From Bifiguratus adelaidae (Eukaryota > Mucoromycota > Endogonomycetes > Endogonales), in the NCBI GenBank assembly GCA_002261195.1, contig MVBO01000094.1, positions 1-58,186 of the forward strand: a DNA stretch of 58,186 nt. The letters run 5' to 3'. Below, in pieces: positions 31,472-41,195 of the stretch. The notes beneath the pieces are model-generated. The model worked only from the letters and a program-made list of their open reading frames with translations. It had not been told where the DNA came from and did no database searches. A program made the translations under genes and the position numbers. Every line of letters starts with the position of its first letter. Positions within the stretch are counted from its first letter, which is position 1.

Positions 31472-32350
31472 TTAGTTGGTGTTGTAGGCCATTTCTCCTT
31501 TGCGAGCAGGCGTTGTTGTTGCCCAAACTTCTTCACCGAGCTTGGCGTGACCAAAGAGGAGCCAGAATCCGAAAACACACTTGGCAAGGATATCCAAAAT
31601 ACCGTACCACAAGCATTCACCAAAGATGGGGATGACATTGCCTCCTTCGGCCAGACCCCATACAATAGGATAAATGATCCAGAGAACCATGGTCCAGACG
31701 GCAATACCATTGAAAAGGCTTCCAACACCAGTGGCCCTGGCCATAGCCTCGTTACGAGCAACAAAGACGAGGTTGTAAAGCACAGGGAACAAGAAGACGC
31801 AACCAAAGACGTAATAACCCCACTTAGAGACACCAGGGTTCAATGCACCGAGAAGACCAGTGATAATCATACCGAGATCGGAACCAATAGTTGCCAGGAT
31901 ATTAGACCAAGAAAGACCGGCGAGCAGACACAAGTCAAGAAGCAAGAGTGGGGTGGTAATTGCCCAATCAATATAGCGAGCGTAAAAGATCTCGCGGCTC
32001 ACACTCTGGTTCTTGTAAGACGGGATGAAGGTTTGACCGCCATTGGTGGCCATTGTAAAATAAGCGACCGCAGCGGTGACAGTGACAGCCGTGGTAATGT
32101 CTATCATCGAAGTGAGCTATGTACGTAATATATGAGATTGTCTCTGTACTTACAGTGAAAGGTGCGCCTGTGTGGTGGCTGCTTGAAAGTCAATGCCCCG
32201 AACACAAGAGATGATGCAGCTGGATAAATTGACGCGTTACCCTCCAGATCACAGCCACAGGAGATTCAACTTACTCATGAAGGCGAAGACGAGCCACAGC
32301 ACCACCATGGTGGGGTAATCATACGCTTCCAGGTTGTAGTTAGGGGCCAT
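31472..32350 (-). CDS. Type-1 (microbial) rhodopsin, probable light-driven proton pump
   Basis: Three exons (32275-32350, 32154-32219, 31472-32100) give 256 residues and seven hydrophobic helices. Helix C reads RYIDWAITTPLLLLDL, keeping the bacteriorhodopsin Arg82, proton acceptor Asp85 and donor Asp96. Helix F has WIIYPIVWGLAEGG. Helix G has LDILAKCVFGF with counter-ion Asp212 and retinal Lys216, and a Glu at the release-group position (FGECLW). Together these predict an active retinal-binding proton pump of the fungal CarO/LR type rather than an opsin-related protein that lacks the Lys. Plasma membrane is expected. The start MAPNYNLEAYDYP and helix A joining VVLWLVFAFM to ASSLVFGALTF fit the family. 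The frame continues past the stop as a Gly-rich tail. Confidence 0.95.
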
Positions 32351-33326
32351 ATTGACGCTTCAAGAATGTTCGGTGACAATGAATAAGGCTTCTAGCAGGA
32401 GAGATGAAATCGACCAACCTCGGGAACAATGCAGAATCCTTTAAATACTTGCAAATTGGCTCAGGAGTCTCATGACATTGGTACTCATTCGGCGCCGCCG
32501 AGTGGCGGTAAAGCGATTGGGCGTGTTGGGCGATATTTTCGTAATGCTCCGTTGTAAAGTATTCTTCCAGGTTGCGACAACCATAGAATTGCCTAATTTG
32601 AGCAGAACATTGTCACAATTCAGAAAGTTTTACTCATGCTGCGACGTAAACGGTATCTCGAAAACGGAACGCATGATTTCCTCAGGCATGGTACACTCTG
32701 TGGCAAAGAAATATTTTTTATCCGAGGGCGAAACATAGCCCGGTAGAATCCTTTGGATTCTTCACGGCGTATCAGAGACCATCTGCAGTCGGGTGCTGTG
32801 CGCAAATTTGAGTAAGGTGACTCCACCGGATGAAATAGCTGACTAATTATGGTGGTGTAGAAGCACTCTGTCAGTGTTGCCTAGTATAGTCGTGCGGCGT
32901 TCGTTTTGACGCCAGCACCAGCCATCGACCATTCCCCAATCAAGATGAACAATGCAAACCTGGTTTGGGCTGGAAAATTTCTGACAGGTGCGTGACACGT
33001 CATCCAGCAGAAGGCACTCTGATATCATTGCTTTTTACAGGATCGACATTACCCTGAGACTTTGTGTTAACTTTAGCTTGCGGACATCGGCTATTGGTCA
33101 TGCCGTGTACGTGACGCAACTGTACATCGATTAAGGACAAGGCTACAAATAAGGGAGGACTGGTTGAGCTGCAACCATTGTCTCTGTCAATGTATTGGCT
33201 TTGCGTGACTAATTTCGTGATACGCGTATAAATACTCCTATACCCACCCTCCAACAATTTTTATGACGGCTGCGGACACTTCACGCGGTAAAGCAAGAGG
33301 CTACTATACCCTTGGACCAAAAAATA
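32351..33326. other. Intergenic, no gene supported
   Basis: These 976 bp upstream of the opsin hold only short frames with no family marks on either strand. It should include the opsin promoter; I see no motif that I can name with confidence. Confidence 0.45.
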
Positions 33327-33410
33327 TCCGACCTGCCAGATTCGAACTAGCGACCTAAAGATAACAGTATTCACTACAGTCTTCCGCTCTACCAACTGAG
33401 CTAAGGTCGG
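33327..33410 (-). tRNA. tRNA-Tyr (anticodon GUA) with an 11-nt intron
   Basis: The minus strand folds as a full cloverleaf: acceptor CCGACCT/AGGTCGG with discriminator A, D-arm GCTC...GAGC, anticodon stem GAAGA/TCTTT, loop CTGTAGA, and T-arm GCTAG-TTCGAAT-CTGGC. Anticodon GTA reads Tyr. The intron (33363-33373) sits one base 3' of the anticodon, the canonical site; nearly all eukaryotic tRNA-Tyr genes have one. Removal leaves 73 nt. Box A TAGCTCAGTTGG and box B GTTCGAATC are present. A T6 run four bases downstream (33319-33324) is the Pol III terminator. Confidence 0.97.
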
Positions 33411-33652
33411 TCTTTTAAAAATTTTCTTCTCTAGGGGATTACAATGGATCATTGATTAATTATGAGATTAAATTAATCAACCAGGAACTGAGGGGAAACT
33501 GGCGCATTGTCTGAGAAGCACCATTTATATATTTCCCTGACAATTGCTCAAAGGGGAACTCAGGATCTTCGCTGACATACGGCGTTTAAGGAGGCATCAG
33601 CGCACACGACCTTCTTGAAAGCCCGCATATGGCGCCATCTCTATTCATTGAG

Positions 33653-34854
33653 TTACAACTTGTTTTGAAGAACATCCTTCTCATCGCCAACTTGCACCAG
33701 CATCTTGCCAGTGTTGGAGCCCTTGAAAAGCTCCACCAAGGCGGCGGGCGCGTTCTCAAGCCCAGTAACAATGTGTTCCCTTCTTTGGATTTTGCCCTCG
33801 ATGATCCACTTTGTTAGTTGACTAAGGGCCTCTGGATACCTTGCAACATAGTCGAATACAATAAACCCTTGCATCTTTGCCCTTTGAGTCTAAGATCACA
33901 GCGTTAGTACTCTGTTTAGGACCGGATACCTTACGCGTACAATGAGTGCACTGTAATAGGCAGGACCCTTCGGGTTAGTGGCGTTATATTGAGATATAGC
34001 TCCACAGAGAACGATGCGGCCATATTGATTAATACGCCTCAAGCACAAGTCCAAGATATCGCCACCAACGTTATCAAAGTATACATCGATGAGGTTAGGA
34101 GTAGCGGCAAACATCTCCTTCTTGAAGTTGGGAGATTTGTAATTGAGTGCGACATCAAAGCCAAGGTCACGAAGCCACTGACACTTGTCGTCACTTCCAG
34201 CAATGCCAATGACGCGGCATCCCATGATCTTCGCAATTTGACCCACGATGCTACCTGTAGCACCAGCAGCCCCAGACACTACCACGGTTTCGCCTGCTTT
34301 AGGCTGACCAACATCTGCAGCGTCGATAAATATGCCATATCCTGAGCGCTACCTACACATACCAAGCAATCCGAAGTACGCAGTCATGCCAGTACCTCCA
34401 AGGGGTCCAATAACGTCTGTCAATCTCATTCCAGATTGCAATCTGAAAGGTCGAAGATAAGTTCAGTAATGAGCCATTAAAGCGGTAATAATGCACATTC
34501 CGTTACTTACGTGACCTTCTTGAGCTTGCTAGCATCCACAACGGCATATTGTTGGAACCCAAGCATGGCATAACAATAGTCTCCCTTCTTGAACTTGTCG
34601 GATCTGGAGTCGACAACAATACCAACAGTATCGCCCCGCATCACCGCACCAATCTGAACAGGCTTGATGTAGCTGCGTACATCGTTAAGCCAGCCTCGCA
34701 TAGCAGGGTCCAACGATAAGTACAGTATCTTGACCAAGACTTGTCCGTCTTGAACGCTCGGAATGGGAACTCGCTTTTGAGCAAACGTCTTCTCCGCGTC
34801 GATGTTACCTACTGGCCGGGAAGCGAGTGTTATCTGAAGGTTTTGTTGCGACAT
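33653..34854 (-). CDS. Zinc-free MDR-family NADPH oxidoreductase (prostaglandin reductase/leukotriene B4 dehydrogenase-like)
   Basis: Four exons (34511-34854, 34363-34442, 33935-34314, 33653-33889) give 346 residues, normal for the family. It should reduce the C=C bond of alpha,beta-unsaturated ketones or aldehydes with NADPH. Marks are YLSLDPAMRGW near the substrate site, GPLGGTGMTAYFGLLD, the nucleotide-binding GAAGATGSIVGQIAK, DVYFDNVGGDILD, GRIVLCGAISQYN and the C-terminal GKMLVQVGDE. The catalytic-zinc cysteines of classic alcohol dehydrogenases are missing, as expected. No targeting signal is seen, so cytosol is likely; the C-terminal QNKL is not a clear PTS1. Fungal homologues are linked to redox detoxification. 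Confidence 0.93.
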
Positions 34855-35051
34855 GTCGAGTGGTTAACGGACAAGAAGTACGCGTGAGGAAATCCAATTC
34901 CCACCCACTACCCAATTCGGAAGTCGGCCTTTCTTGCTTACGAATTTGGGTAACGTTCCAGGCGATTCAAAGTCGCTATGTATTGTTATATTTTAACGAG
35001 TTCGCAATCCGAGCAATCTCTTGCTCCCTTTACTCTACGTCCATTGCCTCT

Positions 35052-35872
35052 TCATGTGTTCCTACTCTGCCTCGAGGATTCGTGTGTTTTGAGTAAGGCT
35101 CCGCTGAATGAAACTGGCGCACTCTTCATTTGCAGCCTTCCAACGTAACTGATGTTTCTCGCCGCATTGATGTCGCGGTTCCACAGGGTGAAACAGGCGG
35201 TGCACCTTCGCACAAAACGACCTTTTTGAACGTCGGAAAGTCTGCTTCCGAATACCCAAGTTTTCCACCAGGGAAGGACCAGTCTCTTTACATGATGGCA
35301 GTTGGCGCAGAATTGCGAGATGTGGAATTCGTTGGTCGGAACAACACCTCAAAGATTTCTTGTAGCCGTTTGAGGAGCTTGGTGCTCCTCAGAGAAGGGA
35401 ATTGGTCACCAGAAGACGAGGGAGAGTTTGCTGAATCGTAAGCAACCGCACTAGAGGTACGCACACGCTGAGAGATATTTAGCCTCTTGCAGGCTTGATT
35501 TAGGGTCTGTGATTTCCCGATAGGGAACCCACCACCTCCATTGCCGTGCGTAATTTGAACCACGTAAATCCATTCAGTGATAATAGAGAGGAAAGCCCTG
35601 ATCAAGATGCCTCTCAGAAAAGATGGGATGTTAACCTGGAGCAATTGCCGTTGACTGGTGGCAACTATGTTGGCGTGTTTGTGCGATAACGTGAAGCTCT
35701 TGTTGCTTCCTCGCTCTCTATTCGTGGTTGCCGAAGTCAGGTTACGGAGAACTTCGTCCAGCACTTGTACCCGAATATCACCTGGGAGTTTTGGGATTTC
35801 TATTCGATCGTCCAATTTGAGGTTAATTCCAAGTTGCTTGCAGAAACTAATAGAGTCCAGCTTGCCTCAACC
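35052..35872 (-). mobile_element. Fanzor (eukaryotic TnpB-like RNA-guided nuclease) relic
   Basis: Two segments on the minus strand carry Fanzor/TnpB marks. The upstream one (about 35600-35872) has KLPGDIRVQVLDEVLRNL and NKSFTLSHK, matching the helical WED/REC-side block before RuvC. The downstream one (about 35052-35340) has NEFHISQFCANCHH and RRCTACFTLWNRDINAARNI, the zinc ribbon joined to the RuvC-III Asp motif (NRDxNAxxN). A part between them, GNGGGGFPIG, may be RuvC-II neighbourhood. The segments are in different frames, and the RuvC-I aspartate motif is not found, so the gene is broken and internally reduced. No serine recombinase, terminal inverted repeats or target duplication could be recognised. 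Such genes travel with DNA transposons. Confidence 0.75.
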
Positions 35873-36798
35873 GATAGCCGACCGCCGATGTGGGCAACTG
35901 GAAGCATGATGGCACTCTTTTGCTGAGAAGATGTAAGAGTAGTCCTGCGGAAACACAGCAGAGATGAGGTCTTTGCGATCTTGGTCCTTTCCCGCCGAAC
36001 GAGGATGCCCGATGGAGTGGTACTGATCTGTAGTTCGCATCCTTGGTGCTCCTATTCTATGTGTCGGGCCCATCTCTCCGCCTCAGTCGGGGCGTCTCTT
36101 GTCACCAGATCGTTGTTGACAAGATAATGGAACAGCCAATGCCGTCAATTTTGATGATACCGTCGAATGCTTCTTGTAGCAGGCAGGAGGTTAAAGGTAA
36201 CCGAGGCTTGACGTTGCTGCGTAACCCTCTGATATTAATGTTGCGATAGCTTGGCATGTGTTGCCGGATGAACCATGATATTTTTGTGTCTCTCGACTTA
36301 GATTGCCGTCCCACATGTTGATAGTCAAAAGTTTGAAGACATCGGCTTTAGGTCGACTGATTGAATGGATCATTTACAGCCAAGCGTCTGATGACGTGGT
36401 TTCCGCCAGTGGCTGAAGGAGGCGGTTCATCCTCCTGAGAAGGAGAAGCGTCATCGGTAAACCATATAAGCTTTGAAGGAGAGGAAAGAGGTCAAGGCAG
36501 CCTCAGAAGTGGCCTTTCGGCATGTCAGAAAATTTGCAGATTGCTGATGTGGTGTATACTAACCTGTCTGTGACCTGCTTTGGACCTGTTACATTACTCA
36601 ATGTTGCCTTTGGCCGTGACAGTTGAAGCAAACACAGTGTACGTACTGACAGTCTGCCAATGCAAAGAGAAGGCAAAGCATCCGTGATGTCCTTTGGAAA
36701 GCCGAATGTAGTCAGGTCAATTCAAATGGAGTGACAACAATGGAGCACGCATAAGGAAATTTGCGGTTGGGAACAGAGAATATGTACATTTTGATGAA
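35873..36798. other. No gene supported; possible rest of the Fanzor-bearing element
   Basis: Only short frames exist on both strands. None shows transposase, resolvase or host-gene motifs. The left part could be eroded element sequence upstream of the Fanzor relic. Confidence 0.35.
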
Positions 36799-37390
36799 TC
36801 AAGTTCGCGCATCTGCATCGCCTCCACTTCGTAAAGCCATTTCATCTATGGGTCCAAAGGTTGTCTTTTGCGCCTCATATTCGTCTCTAACAATTGGCTG
36901 TGGTTCGTCTTTGGGTCCCATGGATTGCGTAATGGATGATCTTCTTATGGCGGCCACTTCCTGGGCATGCCGAGGAGATGCCATTTCTTCTGCCGTCTAA
37001 TTAATTGGAATGATTAGTCTGAATACTCGAGGCTTCAAAGACATTACCATATCTGCAAACTTTTCAGCGTCGAGCTCGCCTGACAGAATACGGTCACGCA
37101 AGTGGTTTTCTGGAGTCTTGAGGTTGTACACGTGTGATCGAACGGCATTTTTGTAACTGTCCGAAAGCTCTCGTCCATTATGCGTGAACATTGATTGCTC
37201 CAACATTGCAGCTTTATCAGCTATCGAGGTTTGCGTCGCTGGGGAAATTGCGGTCAGAGGCAAATGTCAACAGCATGGGCACGGCATAAGTACCTTCGTC
37301 CGGAGCTTGCTTTCCTCCGAGCGCCTGGTATATGAGCTCGACACTTTTGTTTCTTATCTTGTCGTTCGTCGGTGTGAGTGAAGGGGACAT
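36799..37390 (-). CDS. TFIIS central-domain protein lacking the C-terminal zinc ribbon
   Basis: Three exons (37294-37390, 37048-37238, 36799-36996) give 161 residues. DKIRNKSVELIYQALGG, SYKNAVRSHVYNLKTPENH, LRDRILSGELDAEKFADM and TAEEMASPRHAQEVAAIRR match the RNA-polymerase-II-binding domain II of TFIIS almost end to end. The expected third domain, a C4 zinc ribbon with the Asp-Glu pair that stimulates RNA cleavage, is absent: the protein ends after an acidic, Arg-rich tail. The N-terminal LW domain is also missing from this model, although LLKHPDLALEV about 60-100 bp upstream on this strand recalls that domain, and I could not join it in frame. It may be a domain-II-only paralogue or a gene whose ends I have misjudged. 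Confidence 0.7.
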
Positions 37391-37842
37391 TGGCGAGAAT
37401 GACTCGCACTTTTGTTTCGACTTGTGAAGTCAAGAGAGGCCACGTGACGTCTGAAATGGAAGATTTGGACTGCTCCTGCTGTCGGGCTAGTGTCTTCACA
37501 CCTCCAGAGCCAAGTCAGGGTGTTTCAAGAGACGTCCATAATGTCTTTTAGACGGGACATTGATGATGATGGACAATGCAAGATGTAACAGACCCAATTG
37601 TTTAGTGTTGAACATGTAGCCCATAGATACCCATTGATATGATTCCATGGAGTGATGCATTCTCACAGAGAGCAAGAATCCATCATGAGCTAGCGGTGTT
37701 GAGCATTGACTGTACCACGAGCATCTGCCATAATCACACTCCCATTCGAATGGTCATAAACAATAGCAATTGACACATTAGGACTGTCAACCCGCTTTTG
37801 GATAGGAGTTGAGTTTGTTAAGCACAGGCGGAGGAACAGACC
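37391..37842. other. Divergent intergenic region; may hold the 5' end of the TFIIS-like gene
   Basis: The part next to the TFIIS-like gene shows a possible LW-domain fragment on the minus strand (around 37500-37550). The rest looks noncoding and should hold the AP-4 epsilon promoter. Confidence 0.35.
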
Positions 37843-40800
37843 ATGTCGGCACTGTCCGCCTTTCTCCAGTCAGGTTATCTTGCCGCAGGTGCTGACAAGC
37901 ATCTGCACGACTTTGTCACCAAGCTCGATGAGTCGCGTGTACCTGAGGTGGGCCGCAAGGTAGAGGGTTGTGCTACAGGTATCTAAGGTGGTCATACATA
38001 GGACTTCGACTTTACGGTGCAAGAGGAGGTGACTGAAACGCAGAGGAAGCTGAGTCAGCCCGACTTGCCGCCAGTAAGTCATGAAGCTATTCTCGAGTGG
38101 TTTTAAACTCTTACTGAACTTTCTAACGTAGCGTAAAACACGATTGTATCTTGCACGCATGGTGTATTGCAACATGCTTGGTTACGATGTGAGCTTTGCA
38201 CTTCCTGCGGCGATTAAGTTTACACAGAGTGCTCAGCGAGTGGAAGAGCGCCGCATTGGTAGGCTACTGGAAACGTACTCTGTGAAACGCTTAGCAGCTC
38301 TTACTAACATCCTCATCCGTAGGTTACATGACGTGCGTGCTACTAGCACAGGATAATCATGATCTTTTGATCATGCTGGTCAACACCCTTGTCCGAGTAA
38401 GCGATCAGGAAACCATCCATTGCCGGATGGCGAAGGCTAACAAGTGCGAAGGATTTGAACTCACAAAGTTACCTCGACATTTGTGCCGCTCTCGACACGA
38501 TTTGTCATTTGAAGCACATGGAGATTCAAACGGCCGTCCTTGATGCCTGCAAAAGGGCTGCAGGAGCCAACAAGTATGTTTGAATGCTCAACGTTTGTTT
38601 CGATGCAATATTTAATAATTTGCGCTAGGGCAATTGTGAGAAAAAAGGCTTTACTGGCGCTCCACAATTTTTACAGACTATCCAAACGGAATGCACCGCT
38701 AGATTCGGATGACGCAGGCGATCACCCAGCACAGTCAACCTCTTTCTTCGTGGAGCATTTGGAAGAAATTTATCGCAAGTCGCTGACAGACATTGATCCA
38801 AGCGTTGCAGCATGCAGCATCAATCTATGGAGAGACATTTCTGAGGTAATAATGCAATAAATACGCTTGTTTCGTACTCTGACATCTCCGTTTTAGATGA
38901 ATCCACCTGTGCAAGCCATCGCAGATTTGCTACACAAATTTGTCGAACGCAGGTCAGGACAAGAATTTGACTATCATGGTGTTTGTGCACCCTGGAGTCA
39001 AATTGCATGTCTTCAAATGCTCGGCAAGTTTGCAGAATCCGATGTTAACACTGAGTAAGTGCAGCCGCTAGTGACTCAATTCACAGTTGACGAACGAATT
39101 TTCACTGTAGAGCACACGAACTTATCGTTGAGGTCACTAAGAAATCTGTACAGGCTGCTTCAAAAGGTGTTGACGCCGCATTCGGTGAGTGTTTGAGTCT
39201 ATGATCAGCCACGGAAATTGATGCGAAATTTTACAGCAATAGTGCTTCAAGGTTTCGTCACTCTTCATAAGCTCAACTACTCCTTCTCTACCATCTTAGA
39301 TACGCCACCATCCCCAATCTCCAGTCTCCTTTCAATACGGCCAGAACTACCACAATCGCTACCATATCTTATTGATCAATACCTACGTGCTCGGAATCCG
39401 ACCCTTCTGTACCTTGGCACTTGTTGTCTGGAATACATACCCACAGAGCATTGGTTAGAAGGCTGGAAAGATGGAGGTTTACTCTCTTCTGGACTACAAT
39501 TCTGCTGCGCAGACTCCAAGGTGATGTCTCAGGTGAGTTTCCAAGACAGGGACAAGCCGATTGCTGATGTGACCTTTACTTGCAGATTCTCCGACAAATC
39601 GATCGAGTACTGGCAATCGACGTAGTTCGTGTTGTCGTCCCCAATGTCCTGGCAACTATGAGCATCATTCGCAAAGAGCATATTCCGGCGACTTGCTCTC
39701 TTGCTTTAGCCGATTGGATCGTCAAGGCCTTTAAAGCATTTGATAATTCTCTCTCCGCAGAGCAGTTAGAGTGGAGATTCCAAGTCTTCGTCTCTGTAAT
39801 GGTGGAATGCGGAAAGGATATTCAAGGTGATTGGGCTGAACACATGTGCAACATACTAGCGGGAGGTAAGAGCAAGCTTGGTCAAATCCCTTTGCCTTTG
39901 AATTGCCTTCTCACCAAGGTCTGCAGATCTCTTCATTCCTGCATCCAAAGGTGCTGACCTCCTCTCCAAAGAGGTCGGTTCAGGGGATGTCGCAGTTGAT
40001 CAGGAACGTGTCCTGAGGACTAGGGCTCTGCAAACGTTTTGCACGCTTTGTGAGCGAGTTGAGCTTGCATCGCTCTTTCCGGAGGAACTTGTGCGGCTAG
40101 CAGTAAAGGCCTTGGGTACCTATGTTGATCTGCTCCCAAAGGAGGGGCTACGTATTCTGAAATGCCTATGGTCGCTATTCTCGATCAATAGCCGGGATGA
40201 CTTCCTTCAAGCAGAGATTCTCGAGCAATTGACCGCGTGTATAAAGGTAACGCGACAATGTCCGACTGAGGTCAAACGAGGCGTGCAAAAGCTTTCAAAT
40301 TCCCCATTTCCCGAACTGCAGAAAGTTTACCGCGACTTCATGGCGATTGCCAATGACGTGGAGGTCATAGACCCAGAGCGACCGAGAGAAACCAATCGGA
40401 TACCCAAAGCGACCCGAATGACGGCTTCTCAATATGTGCAAGCAAGCCAAGGCGGTGTGTTCAAGCGAAACACATTGAAGAACAAAGGTTCTACCATTAT
40501 TTTTGATAAGAGTGAGCACGATGAGTACCAGGACGACGCAGGCGGTCGCCAATCAAGCTTGGTATCAAGGATACCATTACACAACAGCTCTTCTGGCAAG
40601 CACCACTCTAGTCGACCTCTCGAGAAGCCCCATTTAGATTATTTGTCACCGCGATCACCGACCAGCTCGCACTCGCGCTCCCCGGTACCATCGGAAACAA
40701 ACGATATGCTCTCAAGCCTTTTAACTATGGAACTCAATGACCGAGCAGAACAAAGCACAACCAAACGCGGCCCATTTTCTGGACCATCGGCTGCATTCAA

Positions 40801-41137
40801 CTTTGCTCACACGTTGCCCGTCACACCACTCGACATCAATACAGCACAGTTCGGTCGACATTGGACACATTTGCGAGCTGAACGGACACTCTATCCGCTC
40901 CTTAATGTGGAGACGATGGAGGAGCTATTGAGCCAAGTGGAACAGGACGTTGGTTTCAAGGTTGTCGAAATCATTGGCAAGGAATTTATCGCAGCTGGGA
41001 AATTCGGATCCAAAGAATCTATGCTGTTGTTACATATGGATGTGTCGGACATTCATGATCCAACTTGTATCGTGCGAGCCCGAAGAAGAGAAGAGGTGGA
41101 TCGGATAGCGGATACCCTCATGGAATATTTGGGATAG
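37843..41137 (+). CDS. AP4E1: AP-4 adaptor complex epsilon subunit
   Basis: Eleven exons: 37843-37959, 38002-38073, 38132-38258, 38323-38396, 38452-38573, 38629-38845, 38897-39054, 39111-39184, 39237-39532, 39586-39865, 39927-41137; 915 residues. The trunk is a HEAT-repeat adaptin: LARMVYCNMLGYDVSFALPA, ERRIGYMTCVLLAQDNHDLL, LVNTLVRDLNSQSYLDICAA, RKKALLALHNFYRLSK, EFDYHGVCAPWSQIACLQML. The YDVSFALPAAIK and FDYHGVCAPW forms fit epsilon of AP-4 better than AP-1 gamma or AP-2 alpha. A Ser-rich hinge (about 650-790) leads to a small C-terminal appendage-like domain. AP-4 sorts cargo at the trans-Golgi network without clathrin. It is missing from budding and fission yeast. Stop lies 58 bp from the Stt3 stop. 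Confidence 0.88.
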
Positions 41138-41195
41138 AAAGAAGATGTATTTTGGGGTTTCGGACTAATTGTTCATCTGTCTATACCCTTGATCC

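Noticed and set aside
31472-31474. Selenocysteine-type recoding at the opsin stop
   Set aside because: The stop is TAA, not TGA, and fungi of this kind are not expected to use selenocysteine. Ordinary readthrough or a lost tail is more likely.
35873-36798. A transposase or serine recombinase partner for the Fanzor relic
   Set aside because: Frames on both strands were read and none shows a catalytic signature or terminal repeats.
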